Shown here one piece after another: positions 36,101 to 47,407 of a DNA stretch of 64,000 nt (position 1 is its first letter; each line of letters begins with the position of its first letter). The translations under genes and the position numbers were made by a program. The stretch is from the NCBI RefSeq assembly GCF_933775445.1, contig NC_065872.1:23870001-23934000 (forward strand), read 5' to 3'. This DNA is from Argentina anserina (Eukaryota > Streptophyta > Magnoliopsida > Rosales > Rosaceae). The notes under the pieces were generated by a model. The model made no database searches, was not told the DNA's origin, and saw nothing but the letters and a program-made list of their open reading frames with translations.

Positions 36101-36372
36101 ACATACTTGTACAGCATGTCATCAAAAACGTTTTGCATAGCGCGTTGGTACGTTGTACCGGCATTTTAAAACCCGAATGGCATGACTTTATAGCAATAAA
36201 TTCCTTTGAGAGTTCAAAATGCAGTGAGTTCCTCATCCTCTAAGGCCATCCTTATCTGGTTGTAACCTGATGATCCGTCTATGAATGAAAAAATCTCATG
36301 TCCAGTTGTCGCATCCACCATGAGCTCTATGATTGGCAAAGGGAAATAAGCTTTTGGACATAAAACCTCATT

Positions 36373-36611
36373 TGGTTAGATGGGACAAAGTTTGTAGACC
36401 TAAGCAGTTTGGGGTCCTGAAAACTGCCAAATAAAATGCGTCCCAAGCCCATCTTTTACGGAATCGACCCCCCCCCCCCCCCCGACTGTACAAGAATATG
36501 CGGGTAGGGGAAAACAATTCCCTACTGCGAGAGGGACGCCTCGCGAGCCGGGCTTGGAGCAATCAAGCTCAAAGAGCACTACTGGGCGGGCACCGCCTAC
36601 CAAGCAAAGCT
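36373..36611. other. 239-bp GC-rich foreign insert in RT
   Basis: Interrupts the RT codons between LNEAC and PK. Flanking it are imperfect copies of the target: ACATAAAACCTCATTT (36358-36373) and ACATGCCTCATTT (36612-36624). The insert contains a C16 run and phrases such as TTTTACGGAATCGACC and TGGGCGGGCACCGCCTACC that look more organellar (mitochondrial) than like the host element. I cannot name its source. Confidence 0.6.
36468..36483 (+). repeat. C16 homopolymer
   Basis: Sixteen consecutive C within the foreign insert in RT. Confidence 0.9.
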
Positions 36612-36977
36612 ACATGCCTCATTTAAGTCACGAAAATCTACACAAACGCGGATTTGTCCGTTCTTCTTCTTGACATGAACAATGTTTGCGATCCACTTGG
36701 GATATTGAACCTCTCTAATGAAGCCTGCGGCAATCAACTTATCAACTTCTGCTTCAATTTGAGGAATAAGTTTTGTTCGAAAGCGTCTTTGTGTTTGCTT
36801 GGTTGGCGGAGCCTCCGGTTTGACAACAAGTCGATGAACTGCTACCTTTGGATCCAGGCCAGGTATTTCTTTGTACGTCCAAGCAAAGATATCTTTGTAC
36901 ACGAGCAACATATCAAGATATTCTTTTTCTTCTTCGGAACTTAAAGACGCACTCACAAAAATAGGTCTTGGGTCTTC

Positions 36978-39095
36978 CTATGTTCCCAAGTTAATCTCCT
37001 TAAGTTCATCCATAGTGGCTTGCCTCCCGTCTTCAAGTTTTGGAGGAGATTCGTCTACTTCAATTTCAAAATCTTCATGATCGTCTTCCTCTATGGCATT
37101 TGCTTCTGCCACCGTGACATGATAAGAGGTTTGGACAATGTCATCCTCACCGCTATTATTGAGGTTGCTATCTCCATTTTGGCCAGTGAATATGATGGTT
37201 TGTTGCTTCACTTTGAGTTGATCCGTGGAATCGACTTCCAACACACAATGCCTCTTTATGCATGACGGGATAAGACTTCAGTTTGTTTTGCTCTCCGTTC
37301 GACTACAAGTCGTTTTCCTCTTGCATATATGTCGTTCCTTAGGTGTTTGGATCCTTTTGAATGCGGGCTTTCGCGGAATGAGGTTTGACTTTTTCTTATC
37401 TTTGTCTGAACTTGACATCCTTTTGAATGCGGAAGTCTGAGTGGTTGTACTACCGATGCGATTGAAGAATGAACCTCTACTTGCTGTCATGTTCACATGG
37501 TCAAAAATCAACGCCCTTGAGATTGATCTATCAATACGTTCAGATGTTGCTCTTCGGGAACCTGGACGAATGCAATCGAACGACGAAATGCGAGGGGTTG
37601 ACTGAACCTCTTGACTCTTCTGTTCAACTACCTCGACACTGATATGTTGCAAATTGGCTCACTCCGCCCTTCTTCTTCCTGAAATTCTGATTGGCTTGGT
37701 CGAAGTGAAACTGAGACCAGCTTTAGAAGAATCAATTGTTGCCCCTTGCTCTCTTAACTTCTTTTGTGGCTCATCGAGCTCATGCGTCATATTTGCTGCA
37801 GCTTGGTCGTCTTTTTTGCTTGATGAACGAAAGTCGTATCCGAGATTTTCTAACAACTTGCATGCGTTGGGATCGAACCCTTCACTTGTTATTTTCTTGG
37901 GCAGCGATTCATGTTCCGTCTTACCATGAATTGGCTTAACAAACCCATTTAGTGGTTGTTTTGCAGGATTTTGGTTGCTCACCTTTATTAATGGCAATGT
38001 TGATTCCTCCCTCAACAATTTCACGTCATCCTTTTTTAATTTTCGTGGGCACTCTTGTGACTTTGTCCCCACAAATGGAGACTCCCCCTCTCTTCGTCTA
38101 GACTTCGGAACATAGCGAAGGACCGGAAAGGCATGACTGACTTTTCTTTCCGCAGATGATGTTGCTGCTTCAGAGGAGACTTCTTGCGACACTTCACCAT
38201 GAAGCTCACCATCTTTTGATTTGGCATCATTCTCCCTAAATTTAGCCGCTTTCCTCGTAGAGGGTACTCAGACCGGAAGGACTTCTTTTATTGACTCCTC
38301 ATCTGTGTAGAATTTAGAATCCACAAAGTATGATTCAGCTTCGATGAATGGTTTGGTATCTCCTACCACGGTTTTCACACCTCCGCGGTAGAACTTGAAG
38401 CATTGGTGTAAAGTGGATGGCACGATGCCATTTTCATGTACCCATGGTCGTCCCAACAACAAGTTATAGGAGGTCTTCGCATCGATGACATGAAATAAGG
38501 TGTTTGATTTTAGCTCTCTGATGTCCATGTCTAGTCTGATCATCCCTATCACTCTTTGTCCTCCTTGGTTGACACCTTGAATCCTGAGATGACTCCTTGA
38601 TAACTCATCAACGTTGATGCCGAGTTGAGACATGGTTGACTTGGCATGATATTTACTGCTGACCCTCCGTCTATAAGCATGCGATTCAACTTCCACTCTC
38701 GCATGTACCCTACCACAAAAAGAGGCTGATTATGTGGCTTAGAGCCCAATTGGAGGTCATCATCTGTGAAGTGAATGGTATCACAATACATCACACGCGC
38801 CACATTCCTTCATGCTTGTGGAGTGTTTTCCTACATCAATGAGTAACTCCATAAGCGCGCATCTCGTTGATTTTGGCAATTGCATCAAGTGAGAGAGGCT
38901 AAGTTGGAAAGGTATACTCTCTAATTGTTTCAACACCTCATTCTTCTTTAACACTTGTCTTGCACCTATTTCTCTAGCTTCAGGCTTTTCATCTTCTTTG
39001 GAGCTGACTTCACAACTTGTGGCCATTGAAGTGACCTTCGGTTGTTTTGTAGGCAAATGCTCTATTGACAAGTTCCGGCGAAGAGGCTTCCACAA
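36978..39095 (-). pseudogene. Tat-type protease region and linkers
   Basis: The aspartic protease signature MLIDGGSAVNIMP (DGGS in place of DTGA) lies near 38660, followed by GINVDELSRSHLRIQGVNQG and LLGRPWVHENGIVPSTLHQC, typical of Tat/Ogre proteases. The text from about 38240 down to 36978 is a Ser/Lys/Glu-rich linker. Frameshifts and stops separate at least five pieces. Confidence 0.8.
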
Positions 39096-39143
39096 ATATG
39101 GAACGACTTTCGTCTCAAAACGCCCTCGTCTGTTCTCCTCCCG

Positions 39144-41068
39144 TCATGGAGGTGATTTTTTATGACTTGATCCGGTAACCGGTGAGTTTGACATCATACC
39201 TTTGCGAGTTCTTCTCCGGGTGACCAATATCCATCCTTCATCATCGACATTAGAGGCAACTTGGAGGGTAGGCGTGGAAGCAGGACATTCTTTAACTTCT
39301 TTGGACTTTTTATGCTCGCGCGCCTCCTTTGTGAAATAGAATGGTGCTTTCAACGAGTGAAAATGGAGTGGAACTGGATCGAACGACCCGAATTTTACAG
39401 TAGTGCAATTGATTTCAGCGACATCGTCGACGTCCAGCTCAATCTTCCCTTGCTTAGCGAGGTTCATTATCAAATCCTTGAGAACAAAGCACTTTTCTAT
39501 AGAGTGACTAACGAGGCGATGATATTTGCAATACTTCGGATCGTTGACACAATACATTTCTTCTGGACCCTTGCACTCCGGAAGATCTATTATCTTATTT
39601 TTGAGCAGATCCTCTAACATGCCCGTCACATCAGAGTCTGGGAACATGTACGTCTTTCGCTCCATCTCCTTCAACGTGCGTTTACTCATATCGTAGGTTC
39701 AAGGAGGTTTCACCTTATTGAACTCTTTCTTATCCCGCGTAGAGATCATAACTGGTACAGTATTAATGACCATTGATTCTTTGGAAGACTTCTTCACAAC
39801 TTTGTCAAATCTGCCTCCGAAGACTTTGTCTTTTTGTTGATCAATCAGGGACTCATTCTTTCCCTTATGACTTGCCAAGCTTTGTTCCATGTCGTGGGCT
39901 CGAGTAGCCAACTCTTCGAAAGAACGAGGCTTGATTCCTTGCAAGATGTATAGTCAATCAAAGTGCATCCCTTGGATGCACATTTCAACGGCTGACACCT
40001 CTGACAGTCGGTCCTTGCAATCAAGGCTAAGTGAGTGCCATCTATTGATGTAGCCGATCGCGAGTTCATCCTTCCGTTGCTTCGTCTTCGTTTGCTCCAT
40101 CAAGCTCATCGTCCGCCTTGTACTATAGAATCGATTAAGGAACTCGCGCTCCATTTAGTCTCAACTGTCAACATACTCTGGCTCTAAGTCTGTATACCAT
40201 TCGAAGGCATTTCTCTTCAACGAGCAAACAAACTGCTTGACAAGGTGATCGCCTTTTGTCCCGGCGTTACTGCAAGTCTCCCCAAAGTGGGCGACGTGCT
40301 GCTTTGGGTTCCATTTACCTTCAAATTGTTGGAAATTTGGTGGCTGATACCCCAGCGGCATCCTTAAGCTGTCGATCCTCTTAGTGTAAGGTTTGGAGTA
40401 AGTGAGGGAGTCACGAGAAGGACCTCTATATTGAGCCCGAATTGAGTTGGTGATGATGTCCTGCAATTGTTGGAGTGATAAGGAACCAAGCAAGTCGCCA
40501 TCGTTTTTGGACGTTTCTCCCTTTTCATTTACTTTGCTCCTGTCAGGTGACCCTTTGGTGGAGTTCTTATCATTGTGATCTTCCAACTTGCTATAGAGCT
40601 CAGCGATTTGCACATCCTTTTCTTCAACTGTTCGGGTGAGCTTTTCAACCATCTCCAACAGATTGGAGAATTGCTCCTCGATTGTGGATGCCCCCGTCAC
40701 CAAGACCTGCACATTGTCAGAAGAGGATTCATGTGCCATAGAATGAAAGTTATCGCCATCTTTTTTGGGACTTCCATGGTATGACGCCGTGCCTGATTCA
40801 TCATCAGAGAAAACGTCTTCCAGGAGGCATGCTTTATTGCTCCTAAACTCTCCAAGGTGATGACTGGTTGATGAGGCTTACTAGCAAGTGCCATAAATAT
40901 CGTGGGTTGAGCTCTAGCCACGCTCCGGGTGACAAGGGCAATCGGTTCACTCTTTAATTTGGAGAATGCTTGTTTGGATTTCTTGACCAGCTCAGCCTCT
41001 CTGTTTGACCTCGTGGTTGTGGACTTGAATTTATTCGATGGAATGGCTTGGTTGTTCTTGGAAGCCAT
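39144..41068 (-). pseudogene. gag: Tat-type gag
   Basis: Starts MASKNNQAIPSNKF at 41068. The conserved gag core includes GYQPPNFQQFEGKWNPKQHV near 40320, FVCSLKRNAFEWYTDLEPE, EFLNRFYSTRRTMS near 40120 and CIQGMHFD with GIKPRSFEELATRAHDME. A downstream part carries NDPKYCKYHRLVSHSIEKC (39540), a zinc-finger-like C-x2-HR pattern. It is broken by stops or frameshifts near 40770, 40155, 39950 and 39695. Confidence 0.88.
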
Positions 41069-41137
41069 CGCACAAACGAAAGATTTATTCGGAGAAGGAG
41101 ATGAGAGGCCAAAAATGTCCCACTTGGTGTGCCAATT

Positions 41138-42159
41138 TGTAGAACGGGAATCTGAAAACAAACGAGAATGCAGACACGTGTACAAATATAAAAAATGTGA
41201 TTTATTGAATATCAAGCGCGGGGTTACAATCTTTGTGAACTCCTCTGATTCTATCTCCGTATATGACTTGGCTCAAGGGTGACGTGCACTTGATCTTGAG
41301 AATTTGAGTTTGATTTGGATTTGGATTTGATGAAGAACGAGCGATTTGGTAGCTTGATGATTCTTCGTGGACTTGAGTTTGGATTTGGATTTGATGAAGA
41401 ACGAGCGATTTGGTAGCTTAACGATTATTCGTGGACTTGAGTTTGGATTTGGATTTGATGAAGAACGATGGATTTGACAGCTTGATGATTCTTCGTGGGC
41501 TTGAGTTTGGATTTGGTGAAGAACGATCGACTTGGCAGCTTGATGATTCTTTGTGAACTTGAGTTTGGATTTAATGAAGAACGATCGACTTGACAGCTTG
41601 ATGATTCTTCGTGGATTTGATGATCTTCGTGAACTTGATGATCTTCGTGGACTTGAGAGACTTCGGGATTTGTCGAGAGTGATCTTGCTCAAGTGATTTT
41701 CTCTCTTCTTCTCAAGTCCCCCATCTTCATGTTGAAGGGGGTATTTATAGTGTCAAAGTTTCTATTTTGTACAATATTTTAATGACACTAAATTAATAAT
41801 TTTTTTAATTGTATAATTAAATCAATGTGTATTTTCTGATTAATTTAAAATTAGTTATTCTCATAACTAAATTAAACAGAAAATAATTGACTTAATTATA
41901 ACCGTTAAGGAATTTATTAATTTAATTAAATGTCCGATTACCATTTCGAACCGTCAATGACATTCAATTTTTTCGATTTAAGTCGGAATCACGTAGCTTC
42001 GATTACGATCATCCGTTTATGTGCTGACACGAGTTTTTTTTTATTCAGATCCGCACTAACTTTGTTTACTTTTAGCTACGTGTGCAATTTTGTCGGGCTT
42101 TTGGTCTATTTAATTATTTAACGAAAATAATTTACTTCATTAAATTTCATGTGTCTACA
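41138..42159 (-). repeat. 5' LTR of Tat-type element 1
   Basis: A 1022-bp LTR matching 30026-31087 but with five tandem units (41303-41623) instead of six. Just inside it the minus strand reads TTGGCACACCAAGTGGGAC, the likely primer site; I could not assign the tRNA. Confidence 0.92.
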
Positions 42160-42951
42160 AACACTTCTACTAGTAGATTGTACTTTCACCAATCTCATGT
42201 CCCTCTTAAGAAAGAAGTAACGAAGAAGAAGACTCCTGGCTCAGGGACACTTGTACGGCGTTCTTGCAATTCGGTATCCTTTTGATTTCTACCATCTAAA
42301 AGTCTAGGCATCATTGTCACTCCAAGCAACCCAACCCGACACACAAGTGTTTCTTTCTCTTGGGGCCATTAAAGACTAACAAAGGAATCAATCCGGTAAA
42401 TCTCATATAGAAGAGACCAAAAGTAGAACCTTCAGAGATACTACTAAACTCTGGTTCATTCTGTTTTGAGTTTTTGCATGAAGAATAATTTGGCCTCTCC
42501 CAAGTTACAATATAGTAATCAAACTTTAACATTAACAAATTGGAAAGAAATATCAGAGAAACCCATCAAGGAGGGGATTCTCTTCTGGTGGGTCATTGTT
42601 CCATTTGTCTCATTGTAGAAGAAGAAGAAGAAGAAGAAGAAGATAGACTCATGGATAAGCAATCAATCAAGCTCAAAGCATCGCGTGTCAATTAATACCG
42701 GACCAGATGAAGAAGAATCGTCATGAATCATGAATCTTCACTCCAACTCAGAGAAACAGGTTGAAATATCTTTCACACAAAACTCCAACTCTAGCACCAT
42801 CATCATTCATAAGCCATCATCTTTGATCCAATAATTCAACTTGCCTCTAGCCACCATAGTTTGAAATTAATCCACCCTTTTCTGTTTAAAACCGACCTCC
42901 TTTTCTTTGGTTACTAAATCTCAATACCCAAAACAGAGAGAAAAAATAATA
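42160..42951. other. Upstream region of DUF6821 gene
   Basis: No gene seen at 42160-42600. 42600-42951 should hold the promoter and 5' UTR, with a GAA microsatellite at 42617-42643. Confidence 0.6.
42617..42643 (+). repeat. GAA microsatellite
   Basis: Nine GAA units upstream of the DUF6821 gene. Purine-rich repeats of this kind are common in plant promoters and leaders. Confidence 0.85.
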
Positions 42952-43984
42952 ATGGATCTTGATGAGTGGGAGTACCTCCCTGATGATGCCTTTCTTGATT
43001 TCCATGAAGAAAATGAGAAGAAGGTCTTGTTTAGCAAGCGCTACTTCGACTCGAAAAGTGTGTTCAATACGTACCACGACTACTACATAGTCCAATCACC
43101 CAATTCTTCTACTTCTAAGAAGCTTAATCAAGTAGATCATCCTGCCGTGCCTCCCAAACAACTTGCCGTTCCTGTTCAACTTCAACTGCTTCCTCCACCA
43201 ATCTTTGTCAGATCCACACAGACACCATATCATGAAGGAAAGCAAGAGACTCTTGTGCCATTTTCAGCAGCAGGTGCTGATGTTACAGGTACTAGAGAAA
43301 GAGGAGGAGGAGGTGAAGGTGATCAAGACCCCCTACTCTCCCAAGTTTACTTCAAGAAGACTAGCTGGGAACCCGAATCTGTCGACATGAAAATGGACTC
43401 GCCAAGGTCTCCTACCAGAGCAGGATTCGGATTTGGATTCGTGCATCAAACCACTAGTGATTCCACTGCTGGAGGAGCCAAGTTTCAGTTTGATGAGTGT
43501 AATGGTGAGGCCAAAGTCAGCTCTCCAAGAATGAAAACCAAAAACAAAGAGGAGGAGAAGGAGGATGATGATCAAGGAAAGAGGGAGAACAACAACAACA
43601 TATGGAAGATGAGCTTGACTGGAATCGGAGCTATTTGCTCTTTTGGATTTGCTGCAGCTACCATTTGTATTCTGTTTTTGGGAAGCCACCACCAAAGCAA
43701 CAAACAGAACCACAAACACTTCCAGATCTACACTGATGACAATAAGGTGTGCATTTCATTCCACTTGTTTGATCATGAGTTGGGTAAATTGTTGGTAGCA
43801 TTTGAAATCTTCCAGTACCAATAATGATGCGATTGACCTGATCAAACCCCATTTTGCGATGCAGAGTATTCAGGAGGTGGTTCATCGAGCAACCAAGTTC
43901 AACGAGACATATACAGCAGTGAGAGGGGTACCTCTAAGCAGAGCTCATATAACATCTGGAGGTTACTATACAAGTGCTCTATAA
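42952..43984 (+). CDS. DUF6821 plant membrane protein
   Basis: Two exons, 42952-43746 and 43865-43984 (GTGTGC donor, GATGCAG acceptor), 304 aa. The N-terminal block MDLDEWEYLPDDAFLDF is the hallmark of a small plant-only family of single-pass membrane proteins of unknown function (Arabidopsis At3g03870/At5g18130 as I recall). The middle is polar and low-complexity, including DPLLSQVYFKKTSWEPES and an acidic stretch (EEEKEDDDQGKRENNNN). One membrane helix lies at about residues 222-243 (TGIGAICSFGFAAATICILF). The conserved C-terminus is VVHRATKFNETYTAVRGVPL then SRAHITSGGYY. Exon 2 was placed at 43865 because that keeps this block in frame. No defects seen. Confidence 0.9.
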
Positions 43985-45045
43985 GACCCCCAACTTGGCC
44001 ATTGCTTGGTCTGCAAAATCTTGTTCTGTATATCACAATTAGCCCTGTTACTTTGTTGTAGTATAGTTTTCTGAGTCCATTTTTCTCTTTTGTAAATTCT
44101 TATACAAGGCTTTGCAACTGGATTACTTGCAATAATGGGATAAAACCACAAATCATTATTTGTGGAATTCTCGGCAATTATTTGTCGTTTGGGTCTGAAT
44201 GATGTGTTATGATGAAGTCATGGGCCTACTTTTCTATCTCTAATAACAAGAACATAATCCAACAGAAATTAGCAGCAGAAGCTCTCAGCTATCAAAAGTT
44301 ATCCACTCATGTAATGAATCAGAATAGCGTATATGCCTGTTGAGGGCGAAATCACAGAGCACCAACCACGGTAAAAATAAAGCTCAGAGCTTGACAAGAA
44401 AAAAGGTAGAACTTTCATAGTGGTGAGATCAGAGTTGGTGTTCAATTCAGAAACACGGACCAACAAGTTGCTTATCACGCCCATAAAAGATTTGAGGAAG
44501 AAAGAAGCTTTCCCATCTCAGAGACTTAAATACATGTAAACACGGAAATTCCACAAAAGATTCGGATCTCAATTCAGGGTCTGAAAAATTCCACAAAGGA
44601 TTCAAATGCAGTTTTTGATTTGGTAGAAAATGGATTCGGGGGCTTAAACTCTGTATTTGAATCCCAAAACAAACAAGAAATGTCCGAAGCGGAGTTTGGA
44701 AAAAGAAAGAAAAAGGATGAACACATAGAATGAAGAACATCCTTACTTCAATCTCGCTTCAAATTGCTGTGCGCCCATGTCTGAACCAAACGGCATTGAT
44801 TTTACAGTTTGATTATTCGTGGGCGGAGACCAAGAACGAGGGGAAGAAAAAAAGAGGAAGATGGATGTGTGAGGGTGCTTGGAGGACTCCCAGTAGAACA
44901 GAGAGAGTCCCCTCAAAACGCCTCGCTCAATCCAACGCAGAGATTGGATTGAGATTACTGTTCGCCTCCTAACTACGCCCACAAATACCAATTTCGATTC
45001 GTAAGGCAACTCAAAAGAGGCAAATTTTGAACACAAAACCAAACG

Positions 45046-45059
45046 AAACCCTAAACCCC
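45046..45059. promoter_or_regulatory. Telo-box (AAACCCTAA)
   Basis: AAACCCTAAACCCC on the plus strand. Plant telo-boxes are frequent in promoters and leaders of translation-related genes and can recruit Polycomb factors. No intact gene could be tied to it, so the role is uncertain. Confidence 0.35.
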
Positions 45060-46222
45060 AAAACATCAGAAACAATGTCGGCAAGCACGATTTTATAGAC
45101 AGGTTATGTGATGTCGATTTCCTTTATTACCCCTGAAATGCCCTTTCTTTTTTTTACCCACGCCAAAAACTCACCCAAAGTTAAATCGATGTTACCACTG
45201 TAATGAAACCATATTAAGATGTCTTTTGATGCTATTTTCTATATAATGAAACCGTATTGAGAACTCTCGAATTTGATCTCGGACGCTACATTGTCGAAAC
45301 TTGGTCGGAGATTCACACGGGTGGAGTTGTCCATGTAAAACATTTCTGACCATCCCTCTCTCACCATCTTTCACAAAAAGTGTACATTCACTTGAGCATG
45401 TGTTCCACTTGAGCATTTGGATTGCTGGTGTAAATCCATGATGCGGAGTTTCATTTACTACTGCTTGTCTAAAAAGGCCCTTGAAGAAATTTGTCGATAA
45501 CCTTTGTTAATTTACAGTTTATAATTTACAGTTTGTTTGCATATACCAACGTTGTTCACTCTGAGACATTATAGAACCTTTGCTCCTAGGAATTGTATGT
45601 ACATATTGGATACCTTGGATCAATATACAGAACCTAAATCTGCCTATATGGAAGCCGATCAAATCAACACCTCCATAAATAAATAATCAAACCACCTAAA
45701 TGAGATATCACGGGCACACATGGAGCCATAGATTATCAACATCTCTCATAATGTAAACTCCATCAAGTTGTATGAGAATATTTCTTTATTAATCTACGTA
45801 TAGGAAAGGAAATGATTTACAATGATAGTCTACGTATACCGCTTTATGATTTTGTTCGCCTCCTTGTAAGTGTGATACAGTGACGTCTGACTAAAATGGA
45901 GACATTCTTTCTCAGCATTTAACAGAAATAAGCCATCCAAATTTTTCCATATCTAGAGAAAGGCACTTGTGAAATGCAGAAACATCCTACCAAAAGAAAA
46001 CATAGGATAAGATTATTACATAAAGCAGATGACTCTGGATTATGAAGATCATCGTAGGATGCATCATCCACGATACCTTCTAAACAGACACATAGTAACA
46101 TGCTAAACTGTAGGACCCCAAGTTCAATATTACTATCAATGGTTACAGATTTGATATACTGAGGATTCCCTTTATTGGTAAAGGTTCAAAATAAAAAAGT
46201 GGTTAAAATAAAAGTTAAAAAA

Positions 46223-46247
46223 GTGTGTGTGTGTGTGTGTGTGTGTG
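46223..46247 (+). repeat. GT microsatellite
   Basis: About twelve GT units in intergenic DNA. Confidence 0.9.
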
Positions 46248-47407
46248 CGGTTTTAGTGTTATCTGAGCCTGTTTTTCTTGTGCGGGAAATGTTATGTCAT
46301 TTCATTTTCATGAACTATATGATGAGGACATCATGGCTAAACCTTAAGCTTATTCAACAAAGGAATTGGAAGGAAATGATAATAGCAGCTTGGAGGGAAA
46401 GCTGAGTCTGATTTTAGAAGTCTCTTAAGCTTTGGGGTTCTTTCAAATTTCTGTTTGTGTTTTTCAGATTTCATTATAGTTTAGGAGTTTAACCCGTTAT
46501 TAGGTCTTTATGTTTCAGTTTTAGAAATTTCAGAATTATGATTAGTCTTAATGTTAGTTAGTTAATGTCCGTTATCTGCTCTAGCACATATAAGTGCAGG
46601 TGTCAATTGGCTGAGATATTTTATGTACTTATGTTGAATAAGAATTATCAGAGTCATTTCTAAGTTTTCCTGTGATGGGATTAGGGTGAGAAAACTGGGA
46701 GATTCCTAAATGAAATTGTTCTAGGTGTGCAGCCTAGTTTGTTGATCCTGCTATCTAAGAAGTGAGTGTGCTGCATCACTATAACATGTTAATAACCATA
46801 GGGACCTGTTCTGAACTTCCGCACACAGTAATAAAAACAACAATTATCTCATCCCATGTGCCCGGAAACACTTCATGTATATGACATAAAGTAAAGGATT
46901 GCAATCTGTTTGTAATTATTTACACGTGAGCATATAGCAAAATCAACTTCATTAAATTGCTGAAATTGCAGATGGTGACGGAAAGGATCTAAAAATGTGC
47001 TGTGGTGGATAATTCCTGGAGGATTTTGAAGATATTTATCAATGATTTTTATATTTGTTCAGAAGTAAGTTGCATATCTCCGAGGAAAAGAAAATGCACA
47101 GTGCCTTTTGACAAAGACAAAGTCAAGTTTTTCTTGCTAAAACGGAAAAGAAAAACTTCAAGTAGGAATTGCTAAATAGCATCATTTAATTATATTTATT
47201 TGCAGATCATTCTGCACGGCTTCTATGTCAATATTGCACTATGCCAATGTGAATCATAGTAGAATTTTTCTTGACAATAGAGGGGCCAGAAAAATGCAAT
47301 ACACTATAATCCCCGACATTGGCCAAACGAGGACAGTATATATAGCCAAATGGGGTGTATCCTACATATATATAAATCAGAAAGGAAATATTCATGAATA
47401 AGATGTC

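Larger units (their letters stand above)
33471..36956 (-). pseudogene. pol: Tat-type pol: RT, RNase H, second RNase H, integrase
   Basis: Reading leftwards, RT begins with RVCVDFRDLNEAC near 36640. It is split by a foreign insert (36373-36611) and resumes with FPLPIIELMVDATTGHE and YVDDLVVKTK near 36090. RNase H is weakly preserved at 35360-35600 (ALYYLSRTL, LNYPPIEKMCLAL). An archaeal-type RNase H follows at about 34850-35240 (FFDGSSRADKAGAGV, LEVYGDSKLVIDQL, HVPRKENQMADAF). Integrase spans about 33480-34700: zinc finger HxnHxnCHAC, WGMDAIGPI, then IITDNAKYFSN and AFNKTLCNILKK. Stops and frameshifts occur throughout. Confidence 0.9.
30026..42159 (-). mobile_element. Ty3/gypsy Tat-type retrotransposon, full length, dead
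   Basis: Roughly 12.1-kb minus-strand element. The LTRs are 30026-31087 (3') and 41138-42159 (5'), both TGTAGAACGGGAATCTG...GTGTCTACA on the plus strand. The flanks AACAT (30021-30025) and AACAC (42160-42164) look like a 5-bp target duplication with one change. The coding order is gag, protease, RT, RNase H, a second archaeal-type RNase H, integrase, which is the dual-RNase H layout of the Tat/Ogre lineage. No chromodomain is seen. About 2.4 kb without sense ORFs lies between integrase and the 3' LTR and carries an antisense leader, tandem repeats and a hAT fragment. All sense frames are broken, and a 239-bp foreign insert splits RT. Confidence 0.93.
43985..47407. other. Intergenic, with an unassigned leader-like stretch
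   Basis: No intact known gene. 44447-45084 (minus) is a C/T-rich, open stretch downstream of an AAACCCTAA box (45046-45059), like a plant 5' leader; its longest frames match no family I know. 45919-46101 (minus) has a short protein-like phrase EGIVDDASYDDLHNPESS of unknown origin. A GT microsatellite lies at 46223-46247. The HOZ-like 3' UTR should occupy about 47000-47407. Confidence 0.45.

Noticed and set aside
36400..36603. Open minus-strand frames in the RT insert
   Set aside because: Created by the GC-rich insert and its C16 run; no recognisable protein.
43333..43719. 128-codon minus-strand frame
   Set aside because: Shadow of DUF6821 exon 1.
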